Below the pieces are notes generated by a model. That model saw only the letters and a program-made list of their open reading frames with translations. It had not been told where the DNA came from and searched no databases. A stretch of 54,638 nt of DNA, from the NCBI GenBank assembly GCA_018711135.1, contig DVIS01000007.1, positions 1 through 54,638 of the forward strand. The letters run 5' to 3'. Every line of letters begins with the position of its first letter. Position 1 is the stretch's first letter. The DNA comes from Candidatus Onthousia faecavium (lineage in GTDB: Bacteria > Bacillota_I > Bacilli_A > RF39 > UBA660). Positions 33,533 to 41,600 of the stretch are shown here, piece after piece. The position numbers were made by a program, and so were the translations under genes.

Positions 33533-35698
33533 GTGATAGTAGGAGTACTAGTAGAGATAACATCTAAAAGTTTGGATCGAATTTTTGACTATAAAGTTCC
33601 TTCTAACCTTAAAGATAAGATAAAGATTGGCCTAAGAGTAGAGGTTCCGTTTGGTAGTAGGACTATTGTTGGTTTCATTTTAGAAATAAAAAATAAAAGT
33701 GATGTTAATAATCTTAAAGAAATAAAAGCCGTTCTTGATGAAGAGGTGATCTTAACAGATGAATTATTAGAACTAGGAAAATATCTTCATAAAGAAACCT
33801 TAGCTTCTTTAATAAGCTGTTATCAGGTTATGCTGCCTAAAGGTTATAAGGCTAGTATAAAAAATAAAGTTAATCCTAAATATCATAAAGTTTATTATTT
33901 AAATACTAATGTCAATAAAACTTTAACTACAAAACAACAAGAGGTTATAGATTTATTTAAAGGTAAAGAAAAAATAGTGAGAGAAGAGTTAAAAGAATTT
34001 TCTCCTGCTATTTTAAATACTCTTGTTAAAAATAATATTTTAACAGTCAAAGAAGAGGAACTTTATCGTTTAGCATATGACCAAGTAACCAAAAAAGAAA
34101 AAGTATTAACTGAAGAACAAAAAAAGGCAGTTACTAACATTTTAGCAACTGATAAAACTGTTTCCCTATTATATGGAGTAACAGGGAGTGGGAAAACAGA
34201 GGTGTATATAGATTTAATTAGTAAATATCTAGCAAAGGGTTTAAAAAGTATTGTCTTAGTTCCAGAGATATCTTTAACTCCGCAGTTAATTAAAAGATTT
34301 GAAGAACGTTTCGCTGGTAGATTAGCTCTATTACATAGTGCTCTATCGGATGGTGAAAAATATGATGAATATCGTCGTATTGTAAGAGGTGAGGTAGATA
34401 TTGTTATAGGAGCTAGGAGTGCCGTTTTTGCTCCTCTTACTAATCTTGGCCTTATTATCATTGATGAATGTCATAGTGATTCTTATAAGCAAGATAATAA
34501 TCCTAAATATAATGCTAAAGAGGTTGCTATAAAAAGAGCAGAATTAACTAAGGCGAAGGTTGTTTTAGGTAGTGCTACTCCCATGTTAGAAGAGTATGCT
34601 AGAGGTTTAAAAAAAGTTTATAATTTAGTTGCTTTAACGAAACGAGCTGGATCTCATAATAGTACCTTACCAACTGTAGAATTAATAGACATGAATAAAG
34701 AAATAAAAAGATCTAAAGGACACTTTTCTCTTCCTTTAATAGAAGAAATAAAAAAGACTATCGCTAAAGGTGAGCAAGTCATTCTTCTTTTAAATAGACG
34801 TGGTTATTCTTCTATTGTTACATGTAGTAATTGTGGAGAAACAATTAAATGTCCTAATTGTGATATCACTTTAACTTATCATAAAGCCAGTAACATTTTA
34901 AGATGTCATTATTGTGGTTATGCAACTAAATATCAAGTCACATGCCCTAAATGTCATCAAGATTCTTTAAAAGATCTTGGAGTGGGAACTGAGAAAATAG
35001 AAGAAGAAATTTATCAGTATATTAAAGAAGCTACTGTAATTAGAATGGATGTAGATACTACAAGTAGAAAAGGAGCACATCAAAAGATTATCTCTTCTTT
35101 TGCTCAAGGTAACGCTAATATTTTATTAGGAACGCAAATGGTTGCCAAAGGACTAGATTTTCCTAATGTTACTTTAGTTGGTGTAATCAATGCAGATACC
35201 TCTTTAATGTTGCCAGACTTTCGGAGTAGTGAAAAAACTTTTGCTCTTTTAAATCAAGTAGCAGGAAGAGCAGGAAGAGGGGAGAAAAAAGGAAGAGTAA
35301 TCTTCCAAACCTTTAATAGTGATAATTATGCTATTAAATTTGCCAAAGAAAATAATTATCTTGCTTTCTATCAGGAAGAAATGAAAATAAGAAAGTTAAT
35401 GAAATATCCTCCATACTATTATATAGTATCTTTAAATATTTCTAGTAAAGATAAAAACATGGCTTTAATAGAAGCTAAAAAGTGTGAGAAAGTCTGTCTT
35501 AAATACTTAGACAAAACAATCATCTTAGGTCCAAGCCCTGCCGCCATTTTTAAAAAGCAAAACGTTTATTATTATCAATTAATATTAAAATATCAACACC
35601 AAGATAATCTTCATGAAATAATGGAAAAACTAGTTAACTACTATGCTTCTATAACTAAAGTGAATCTTGATCTTGATTTTAATCCGATTCATCTTTAA
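33533..35698 (+). CDS. priA: Primosomal protein N' (PriA helicase)
   Basis: 721 residues from a GTG with AAAGAGGTGATAGA upstream. A 3' DNA-binding domain at the N-terminus (VGVLVEITSKSLDRIFDYKVP), Walker A GVTGSGKTE (215-223), DECH-type Walker B (LIIIDECHSDSYKQ), then the zinc-binding insertion with four CxxC-type pairs (CSNCG, CPNCD, CHYCG, CPKCH). LLGTQMVAKGLDFPNVT and QVAGRAGRG are helicase motifs V and VI. It reloads the replisome at stalled forks. Confidence 0.96.
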   Translation: MIVGVLVEITSKSLDRIFDYKVPSNLKDKIKIGLRVEVPFGSRTIVGFILEIKNKSDVNNLKEIKAVLDEEVILTDELLELGKYLHKETLASLISCYQVMLPKGYKASIKNKVNPKYHKVYYLNTNVNKTLTTKQQEVIDLFKGKEKIVREELKEFSPAILNTLVKNNILTVKEEELYRLAYDQVTKKEKVLTEEQKKAVTNILATDKTVSLLYGVTGSGKTEVYIDLISKYLAKGLKSIVLVPEISLTPQLIKRFEERFAGRLALLHSALSDGEKYDEYRRIVRGEVDIVIGARSAVFAPLTNLGLIIIDECHSDSYKQDNNPKYNAKEVAIKRAELTKAKVVLGSATPMLEEYARGLKKVYNLVALTKRAGSHNSTLPTVELIDMNKEIKRSKGHFSLPLIEEIKKTIAKGEQVILLLNRRGYSSIVTCSNCGETIKCPNCDITLTYHKASNILRCHYCGYATKYQVTCPKCHQDSLKDLGVGTEKIEEEIYQYIKEATVIRMDVDTTSRKGAHQKIISSFAQGNANILLGTQMVAKGLDFPNVTLVGVINADTSLMLPDFRSSEKTFALLNQVAGRAGRGEKKGRVIFQTFNSDNYAIKFAKENNYLAFYQEEMKIRKLMKYPPYYYIVSLNISSKDKNMALIEAKKCEKVCLKYLDKTIILGPSPAAIFKKQNVYYYQLILKYQHQDNLHEIMEKLVNYYASITKVNLDLDFNPIHL

Positions 35699-35785
35699 CT
35701 TATTTAGAGAGATTCAAAAAGTAATAGGGAACTAGTTTAAGTTAATAGTAAATATGGCAATTTACGGAAAAATATATTTATCTAT

Positions 35786-35935
35786 TTGTCTAAATAATAT
35801 TTTGATGGTATATTGAATACGTAAAGAAATTTTACATAAACTAAAAAGGGACACTTAATTTCGCATGTTGAGTGTTGCCAATAAAATTTGGTTTCCACCT
35901 AAATCATTGCTTAGTTAGGTGGCTTTGTCTATATT
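35786..35935 (+). ncRNA. Orphan small RNA resembling the antitoxin RNAs at 40.5-41.1 kb
   Basis: Promoter TTGTCT (35786-35791), 17-base spacer, TATATT (35809-35814). The RNA would begin with a small hairpin (GTAAA/TTTAC), continue AAAAAGGGACACTT...GAGTGTTGCC and end at a strong hairpin, CCACCTAA with TTAGGTGG, then CTTTGTCT. The GGACACT...GAGTG.TTGCC element and the overall order (5' hairpin, element, terminator) repeat in the two RNAs near frr. The opposite strand encodes a hydrophobic stretch (about 35935-35998) but lacks a start codon, so any toxin gene here is lost. The remaining sequence of this 370-base gap shows nothing else except the hairpin listed next. Confidence 0.5.
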
Positions 35936-36002
35936 AAAACTATAAAAAGTAGTAATAATAGAAGGAAGATAATTATTACTAAAGATAGAATTAAAAAATT
36001 GG

Positions 36003-36041
36003 AAGACTTAATATTAGATAAAAGTATAAGTCTTCTTTTTT
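36003..36041. terminator. Hairpin terminator upstream of sigK
   Basis: GAAGACTTA (36002-36010) and TAAGTCTTC (36027-36035) form a 9-base stem followed by T6. It insulates sigK from transcription of the small-RNA locus. Confidence 0.7.
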
Positions 36042-36068
36042 GACATAAAATTTATTAGGTGATAATTT

Positions 36069-36779
36069 ATGTTGTTTAATTTATTTGATAGCTTGCGAGG
36101 TTTTTTCACCTTTACAGCAAGTTACTCAAATCAGGTTTTTAAAGAACCATTATCTAAAGAAGAGGAAGAGGAATGCATTAAGAAAATGCAAGAAAAAGAT
36201 CCCTTTTATCGTAATAAATTAATAGAGCATAATCTTCGTTTAGTTGCTCACATCGTTAAAAAATTTGATTATAAAAATATCGATCAAGATGATCTTATCA
36301 GTGTTGGAACCATTGGCCTTATCAAAGGAGTTGATACCTTTATCCCTAATAAAGGTAATCGCTTAACAACTTATTGTGCTAAATGTATTCAAAATGAAAT
36401 TCTAATGTACTTTAGAGCAAACAATAAAAATAACAAAAACATCTCTTTAAATGAACCCGTTGGCTTCGATAAAGAAGGGAATGAAATATCGATTCTTGAT
36501 GTAATTAAAGCCCCTAAACCAGATTTCATTGAAGAAATTAATATGAAAGATAACGTTAAACTACTAAATAACTATTTAAAAGTTTTAAGTAAGAGAGAAA
36601 AAGAAATAATAATCAAACGTTATGGCCTTAATGGTGAAGAAGAATGGACTCAAAAAATGATTGCTGATAAATTAAATATCTCAAGAAGTTACGTATCTCG
36701 AATCGAAAAAAGAGCTTTAACAAAAATTCTTCGGGAGTTTATTAAGAACAATAAGTATAATAGTAATGATTTTTGTTAA
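36069..36779 (+). CDS. sigK: Sporulation sigma factor SigK
   Basis: 236 residues. An N-terminal hydrophobic pro-sequence-like stretch (MLFNLFDSLRGFFTFTASYS) precedes QVFKEPLSKEEEEECI, as in pro-sigma-K. Region 2 has NLRLVAHIVKKFDY, DDLISVGTIGLIKGVDTF and EILMYFRANNKNNKNISLNEPVG. Region 4 has LSKREKEIIIKRYGL and KLNISRSYVSRIEKRAL. Sigma-K directs late mother-cell transcription during endospore formation. The gene is continuous, with no skin-type interruption. AGGTGATAATTT precedes the ATG. It implies the organism, or its recent ancestor, sporulates. Confidence 0.9.
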   Translation: MLFNLFDSLRGFFTFTASYSNQVFKEPLSKEEEEECIKKMQEKDPFYRNKLIEHNLRLVAHIVKKFDYKNIDQDDLISVGTIGLIKGVDTFIPNKGNRLTTYCAKCIQNEILMYFRANNKNNKNISLNEPVGFDKEGNEISILDVIKAPKPDFIEEINMKDNVKLLNNYLKVLSKREKEIIIKRYGLNGEEEWTQKMIADKLNISRSYVSRIEKRALTKILREFIKNNKYNSNDFC

Positions 36780-36822
36780 AATATAAATATATATAGTGTT
36801 ATAATAATTGTAGGAGTTAAAT

Positions 36823-38235
36823 ATGAAGATGGAAAATAAAGCTAAACTTAATAATACTAAAAACAATTATCTAATTATACCTATTCTAACAAGTGTCACC
36901 TTAGTGTTTTTGTTCTTTTTATTTATCTTTGTTCCTAAAGTTAGATTAAAAGAGGATGGCCTCCTTTTAGACATGAATGAAAAACATCGTAATCAAAGTT
37001 TGATTATAACCTCACCATTTATCGATTTAAAGAACAAATTTAAAGAAGAAAATAATATAAATTACCAAAAGCCAGGTGATTATAACATTACTTACACTTA
37101 TCGAGATAAATTATGGCGTTATTCTATTAAACAAAAAGTTAAAATAAAAGATCTTACTAAGCCACAAATTATATTAGAAGGAGGAACAAATATCAACTAT
37201 TGTCCTTCAAAAGAATATCAAGAATTAGGTTTTAAAGCTTATGATAATTTAGATGGTGACATAACCTCTAAAGTAAAAATAAAAAAGTCTAAAGATAAAA
37301 TTATTTATCAAGTAAGCGATAAAGCCGGTAATAAAACAGAAGTAGAACGCATTATAAATTATGAAGATAAAACTAAACCAGTTATAACTCTAATGGGTGA
37401 AAGTACCTTAGTCATTCCTTTAAATTCTCCATATGAAGAAAAAGGGGCGACAGCATTTGACAACTGTGATGAAGATATAAGTGCCGCTATAGAAATAACT
37501 AGTGATGTCGATACTACTAAACTAGGTACTTATACCGTCACTTACATCGCGAAAGATAAAGCCGGTAATAAAGAAATAGCCACAAGAACTGTAAAAGTTT
37601 TAGAACCCTTACAAGAAAATACCATCTATTTGACTTTTGATGATGGTCCAAGAGATGGTACAACAAATATAATTCTAGATATTTTAAAAGAAAAAAATAT
37701 TAAAGCTACTTTCTTTGTAACTAATAATGGTCCAGATGATTTAATTAAAAGAATTGTTGATGAAGGACATAGTATCGGTATACACACAGCAACCCATAAC
37801 TATTCTTACATCTATTCATCTATTGATAATTACTATGCCGACTTAAAAACAGTTAAAGATAGAATCTACAACTTAACTGGCGTAACTACCAACCTAGTTA
37901 GATTTCCAGGTGGTAGTAGTAATACTATTTCTGCTAAATATTCACCAGGAATTATGAGTGAATTAACTAAAAAGCTTATCGCTGATGGTTATCAATACTA
38001 CGATTGGAATATTGAAAGTGGTGATAGTTCTTTTGCAAGAGATGAAGAAAAACTATTTAACCACGTTACTAACAGCTTAAAACATAATAAAGCTAATGTT
38101 ATTCTCATGCACGACATTAAAAGTTATACTGCCAATAGTCTTGGAAGAATAATTGACTATGCCTTATCTAACGGTTATAGCTTTGATACTATTACAAATG
38201 ATACTATGTTAATAAGACAAAAAGTAAATAACTAG
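36823..38235 (+). CDS. Polysaccharide (peptidoglycan) deacetylase with Ig-like domains
   Basis: 470 residues. One N-terminal membrane helix (about 15-35) is followed by two DUF5011-type Ig-like repeats (DLTKPQIILEGG..., DKTKPVITLMGE...) each ending in DKAGNK. The C-terminal NodB domain has motif 1 TFDDGPRDG, motif 2 HTATHN, motif 3 RFPGGSSN and a later VILMHDIK. This is the full catalytic set for a metal-dependent N-deacetylase of peptidoglycan or a similar glycan, exposed outside the membrane. Position after sigK suggests, but does not prove, a spore-cortex role. Confidence 0.88.
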   Translation: MKMENKAKLNNTKNNYLIIPILTSVTLVFLFFLFIFVPKVRLKEDGLLLDMNEKHRNQSLIITSPFIDLKNKFKEENNINYQKPGDYNITYTYRDKLWRYSIKQKVKIKDLTKPQIILEGGTNINYCPSKEYQELGFKAYDNLDGDITSKVKIKKSKDKIIYQVSDKAGNKTEVERIINYEDKTKPVITLMGESTLVIPLNSPYEEKGATAFDNCDEDISAAIEITSDVDTTKLGTYTVTYIAKDKAGNKEIATRTVKVLEPLQENTIYLTFDDGPRDGTTNIILDILKEKNIKATFFVTNNGPDDLIKRIVDEGHSIGIHTATHNYSYIYSSIDNYYADLKTVKDRIYNLTGVTTNLVRFPGGSSNTISAKYSPGIMSELTKKLIADGYQYYDWNIESGDSSFARDEEKLFNHVTNSLKHNKANVILMHDIKSYTANSLGRIIDYALSNGYSFDTITNDTMLIRQKVNN

Positions 38236-38285
38236 CCAGATTACGGAAAATAATATATACTATATATACGAGGAGTTGTATACTT

Positions 38286-38810
38286 ATGAATAGATATTTA
38301 CCTGATGTTTATAGTAAAAATGTTTTAAGCATAAATTATGATAAGTTAAAAAAGAAGAAAATAAAGTGTTTAATATTTGATCTTGATAATACCTTAGTTC
38401 CTATTCATACTGAAAAGATAGTTCCGAAAATAAAGGCTTTAATAACAAAATTAAAAAAAGACTTTCTCGTTATTATAGTATCTAATAGTCCCAAAAAAAG
38501 AGTAAATACTATTAGCGAGGTCTTACAGATAGATGCTTATCCTAATGCCTTAAAACCACTAACAAGAACACTAAGAAAAATTAAGAAAAAATATAATTTA
38601 ACATCACAAGATATTGCTATGATAGGTGATCAATTCATTACTGATATGAACTACGGATATAAAGGTAAACTCTTAAAAGTATTTGTTGATACTATTAGTA
38701 ATGAAGATTTAAAAATAACAAGTTTAAATAGATTTTTTGAGAAAAAAATTATGCACAAATATCAAAAAGATAATCTATTTAAGAAAGGTGAGTATTATGA
38801 TGAACGATAA
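38286..38810 (+). CDS. yqeG: YqeG-family HAD-IIIA phosphatase
   Basis: 174 residues. HAD motif I is CLIFDLDNTLVP, motif II VIIVSNSPKKR and motif III/IV MIGDQFITDMNYG. Length and motif spacing match YqeG. In Firmicutes it lies directly before yqeH, as here, where the two overlap by 14 bases. Physiological substrate unsettled. ACGAGGAGTTGTATACTT precedes the ATG. Confidence 0.9.
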   Translation: MNRYLPDVYSKNVLSINYDKLKKKKIKCLIFDLDNTLVPIHTEKIVPKIKALITKLKKDFLVIIVSNSPKKRVNTISEVLQIDAYPNALKPLTRTLRKIKKKYNLTSQDIAMIGDQFITDMNYGYKGKLLKVFVDTISNEDLKITSLNRFFEKKIMHKYQKDNLFKKGEYYDER

Positions 38811-39801
38811 ATATTGTGAGGGGTGTGGCGTCAAATTACAAAGCGAGAATGTTTTACAAGAAGGATATACATCGTCTTTAGACAATAATCTTTGCCAAAG
38901 GTGTTTTAGAATTAAAAACTATGGTGATTATCAAGTTGTTACTAAAAGTAATGAAGAATATATAGAAATATTAAAAGACATAGGTAAGACTAAAGATTTA
39001 GTTCTTTATATAGCAGATTTGCTTAACATTGAAGAAGATTTAATGAAAATTAGAGAGTATATTCCTAATAAAATGTTATTAGTCTTAAATAAAAGAGATG
39101 TTCTACCTAAATCTGTTAAAGATGAAAAAATTATTAACTATTTTGAATCTTTAGATATACCTTTTGAAAAGATAATAGTTATTAGTAGTGAAAAAAACTA
39201 TAATATTGATTATTTACTAAAACAAATAAAACTTTATCAAACAACTAACAATGTTTATGTTGTAGGACATACAAATGCCGGTAAGAGTAGTTTAATAAAT
39301 AAATTAATAAGAAACTATTCCACTAAATTCCAAGAATTAACTATTTCTCCTTTACCATCAACTACTTTAAATACTGTTACTATTGAAATAAATGATTATC
39401 TTACTTTAATAGATACTCCTGGTTTAGTAGATAGTGGTAGTTTAATTAATTATTTAGATAAGGATATGTTTAAGAAAATTAATCCACGTAAAGAAATAAA
39501 ACCTAAAACTTATCAACTACGAAAAGGGCAATCTGTTATTATTGATAATATTTTAAGATTAGATTATAAAGAAGGAGAAAGGAATAGTTTTACTTTCTAT
39601 GTTTCTAATGATTTAAAAGTAAAAAGAATTTCTGCTAGTAAACCACTATTAAAGGACTTACAAAAGATAACCTACGAAATGAAATATAATGAAGATATAT
39701 GTATCAATGGTTTAGGTTTCATCAAAGTAGTAGGCAAAGGAACTGTTGATATATATCTAGATTCAAAAGTTACAAGTTATACAAGAAAGAGTTTGATTTA
39801 A
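38797..39801 (+). CDS. yqeH: Ribosome biogenesis GTPase YqeH
   Basis: 334 residues from the ATG at 38797 (AAGAAAGGTGAGTATT upstream); the frame opens at 38737 inside yqeG. An N-terminal zinc finger (CEGCGVKLQ ... CQRCFRIKNYG) precedes a circularly permuted GTPase: G4 NKRD first, then G1 GHTNAGKSS (about 157-165) and G3 DTPG. A C-terminal RNA-binding region follows. It is needed for 30S subunit assembly. Confidence 0.95.
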   Translation: MMNDKYCEGCGVKLQSENVLQEGYTSSLDNNLCQRCFRIKNYGDYQVVTKSNEEYIEILKDIGKTKDLVLYIADLLNIEEDLMKIREYIPNKMLLVLNKRDVLPKSVKDEKIINYFESLDIPFEKIIVISSEKNYNIDYLLKQIKLYQTTNNVYVVGHTNAGKSSLINKLIRNYSTKFQELTISPLPSTTLNTVTIEINDYLTLIDTPGLVDSGSLINYLDKDMFKKINPRKEIKPKTYQLRKGQSVIIDNILRLDYKEGERNSFTFYVSNDLKVKRISASKPLLKDLQKITYEMKYNEDICINGLGFIKVVGKGTVDIYLDSKVTSYTRKSLI

Positions 39802-39843
39802 AATATGTCAAAATATGGAAATATATTATGAACTTTAAGTTAG

Positions 39844-39872
39844 TTGCTATTTTCCCCATTCTATAGTATAAT
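39844..39872 (+). promoter_or_regulatory. frr promoter
   Basis: TTGCTA (39844-39849), 17-base spacer, TATAAT (39867-39872), 20 bases before the start. Confidence 0.75.
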
Positions 39873-39892
39873 TTGCTTAAGGAGAGAATTAT

Positions 39893-40438
39893 ATGGATAG
39901 TGAATTTATAAAAGAAATAGAAAATAAAATGAAGGCTGCTTTAGCTAATTTGGAAAAACGTTTTGCAACTGTAAGAGCAGGACGAGCTAATCCATCTAGT
40001 TTAGATGGGGTAGTGGTAGATTATTATGGTTCTATGACACCATTAAAAAGTCTTGCGACTATATCAGTTCCTGAAGCTACACAATTATTGATTAAACCTT
40101 TTGATCGTAGTTGTTTAAATGCCATTGAAAAAGCGATTATCGCTGCTAACTTAGGCTATAATCCTTCTAATGATGGTGAAACAATCAGAATAGTTATTCC
40201 AGCTTTAACAGAAGAAAGAAGAAAAGAACTTGTTAAACAAGTTAAAGCTTTAGCAGAAGATGAAAAAGTTGTAATTAGAAATATTCGTCGTGATGCTAAT
40301 GAAAAAATAGAAGCAATGGAATTACCAGAAGATGAAGAAAAAGGTATGATGAAAGATGTTCAAGATTTAGTTAATGAATATAATAAAGAGATTGATAATA
40401 TTCTAAAAACTAAAGAGCAAGAATTAATGACAGTTTAA
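39893..40438 (+). CDS. frr: Ribosome recycling factor
   Basis: 181 residues, full length. MKAALANLEKRFATVRAGRA followed by NPSSLDGV, the domain II segment YYGSMTPLKSLATISVPEAT, and the C-terminal long helix (KALAEDEKVVIRNIRRDANE) are diagnostic. With EF-G it splits post-termination ribosomes. AAGGAGAGAATTAT precedes the ATG. Its usual partner pyrH is not adjacent. Confidence 0.97.
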   Translation: MDSEFIKEIENKMKAALANLEKRFATVRAGRANPSSLDGVVVDYYGSMTPLKSLATISVPEATQLLIKPFDRSCLNAIEKAIIAANLGYNPSNDGETIRIVIPALTEERRKELVKQVKALAEDEKVVIRNIRRDANEKIEAMELPEDEEKGMMKDVQDLVNEYNKEIDNILKTKEQELMTV

Positions 40439-40505
40439 GACCAATAATATATGTAAAAATATCTATATAAAATGAAAATAGCCATTTTTTGGAAGATATT
40501 GGTAG

Positions 40506-40645
40506 TTGCATAATTTTATTATTATTGTATAATATAAGTAAGTGAGAGATAATCTCATAAAAAAGGACACTCTACTTGAGTGCTTGCCTTAATTTGTTAA
40601 AGTAGCAGCACTATCCTAAAACGGATGGTGCTATTTTTATTAGTT
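40506..40645 (+). ncRNA. Candidate antitoxin RNA, copy 1 (with promoter)
   Basis: Promoter TTGCAT (40506-40511), 16-base spacer, TATAAT (40528-40533). The transcript would carry a short hairpin (GAGA-TAA-TCTC), the GGACACTCTACTTGAGTG hairpin, CTTGCC, and end in AGCACTATCC / GGATGGTGCT (40607-40632) plus ATTTTTA. Its 3' end overlaps the 3' end of the convergent toxin ORF. Confidence 0.65.
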
Positions 40646-40715
40646 CTATTACAATTAGTAATAGAACATATATTATTCCAACGAGGAAAATAATGATAAA
40701 ATCTTTTTTACTCAT
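40611..40715 (-). CDS. 34-residue hydrophobic peptide, candidate type I toxin, copy 1
   Basis: On the minus strand an ATG preceded by AAAGGAGGTGGTTCC, an almost perfect ribosome binding site, opens MSKKDFIIIF, a continuous membrane span (LVGIIYVLLLIVIELI) and a short polar end (APSVLG). Size, charge pattern (KKD then hydrophobic) and the convergent small RNA overlapping the 3' end fit the Fst/TxpA type of type I toxin. Upstream, a perfect palindrome TAACAGA-TG-TCTGTTA (40781-40796) lies near the likely promoter. The toxin assignment is inference from architecture. Confidence 0.7.
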   Translation of the reverse strand: MSKKDFIIIFLVGIIYVLLLIVIELIKIAPSVLG

Positions 40716-40925
40716 GGAACCACCTCCTTTGTTAAAAAAAGAAAGATGGCAAGCACCCGTTTGAGTGTCAATATATATACTAACAGATGTCTGTTATGAT
40801 TGATAGTGGAAATTATTTCCAAATTTAGATGCTTTAAATCGTTAACATAATTATTCCTTAAAAAGTGGAAATGGCTAGTTTTTAGGGAATAGAATTATAT
40901 GAATTACATTGGAAGATATTGGTAG

Positions 40926-41065
40926 TTGCATAATTTTATTATTATTGTATAATATAAGTAAGTGAGAGATAATCTCATAAAAAAAGGACACTCTACTTGA
41001 GTGCTTGCCTTTATAGTTATGGTTAAAGCACTATCCTAAAACGGATGGTGCTGTTTTTATTAGTT
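40926..41065 (+). ncRNA. Candidate antitoxin RNA, copy 2
   Basis: Promoter and 5' end are identical to copy 1 (TTGCAT 40926, TATAAT 40948). The segment between the GTGCTTGCC element and the terminator differs (TTTATAGTTATGG versus TTAATTTGTTAAAG), which might give each RNA its own specificity. The terminator hairpin is at 41027-41052. Confidence 0.65.
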
Positions 41066-41135
41066 CTATTACAATTAGTAATAGAACATATATTATTCCA
41101 ATGAGGAAAATAATGATAAAATCTTTTTTACTCAT
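41031..41135 (-). CDS. 34-residue hydrophobic peptide, candidate type I toxin, copy 2
   Basis: Same length and ribosome binding site as copy 1, with two substitutions: Val12 to Ile and Ile28 to Thr. Conservation of an open frame and strong site in both copies, while the flanking DNA drifts, argues that the peptide is made. The upstream palindrome is degraded here (TAACAGA-TA-TTTATTA). Confidence 0.7.
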   Translation of the reverse strand: MSKKDFIIIFLIGIIYVLLLIVIELIKTAPSVLG

Positions 41136-41337
41136 GGAACCACCTCCTTTACTAAAAAAGAAAGATGGCAAACACCCGTTCAAGTGTCAATATATATACT
41201 AACAGATATTTATTAGGATTAATAGTGGTAATTATTTCCAATTCAGATGATTTAAAACATTAACATAATTATTCTCTAAAAAGTGGAAATGGATAGTTTT
41301 TAGGGAATAGAATTGTGTAAAAATTTTATATCCATAT

Positions 41338-41590
41338 TTGCTTTAAACCAATAATTGTGTTATAATCACTAAGTGAAACCGGAAGAAGGAGTAGTAATAA
41401 AGAAATGCTTTTTAAAGAGAGTCTATGGCTGGTGGAAATAGATAAGCTTACTTTATGAATTCACCTTACTAGGTCCTATAGCAAAACTATAGGCGTTAAT
41501 CGCGTTAAGATAATGAGAATAGTTAAATAACTATAAATTAAGGTGGTACCACGAAAAAATCGTCCTTAAGTTATAGTTATTTTTTCGTTT
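41338..41590 (+). promoter_or_regulatory. T-box leader (Phe) with promoter
   Basis: TTGCTT (41338-41343), 17-base spacer, TATAAT (41361-41366). The leader has the Stem I AGAGAGT and GGCTGGTGGAAA segments, a probable UUC specifier at 41460-41462 (TGAATTCACC context) and the T-box core AAGGTGGTACCACG (41540-41553). The terminator stem is AACTATAAATTAAGG (41529-41543) with CCTTAAGTTATAGTT (41564-41578), followed by ATTTTTT. Uncharged tRNA-Phe would pair with UUC and stabilise the antiterminator, turning on the downstream HAD-pheS-pheT genes. Confidence 0.92.
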
Positions 41591-41600
41591 AGGAGGCTTT

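Larger units (their letters stand above)
40491..40910. repeat. Tandem duplication, unit 1 (420 bases)
   Basis: Unit 1 starts GGAAGATATTGGTAGTTGCA and is followed immediately by unit 2 at 40911. The first roughly 70 bases and the toxin segment are nearly identical. Each unit holds a + strand small RNA and a - strand 34-codon hydrophobic ORF. There is no other gene in 40439-41372. Confidence 0.92.
40911..41315. repeat. Tandem duplication, unit 2
   Basis: Unit 2 repeats unit 1 at an offset of 420 bases with scattered substitutions, most of them outside the promoter, ORF and terminator. It ends where similarity fades near AGGGAATAGAATT before the T-box promoter. Confidence 0.9.

Noticed and set aside
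34063-34461. A 132-codon minus-strand frame opposite priA.
   Set aside because: It lies wholly over conserved helicase motifs of priA and has no start site.
35935-35998. Possible intact hydrophobic toxin on the minus strand opposite the orphan RNA.
   Set aside because: The frame lacks ATG, GTG or TTG and a ribosome binding site; the only ATG nearby is in another frame and stops after ten codons.
40491-41315. The two repeat units were considered as a CRISPR-like or phage attachment structure.
   Set aside because: Only two long units occur, with coding and promoter content and no spacers; duplication of a gene pair explains them.
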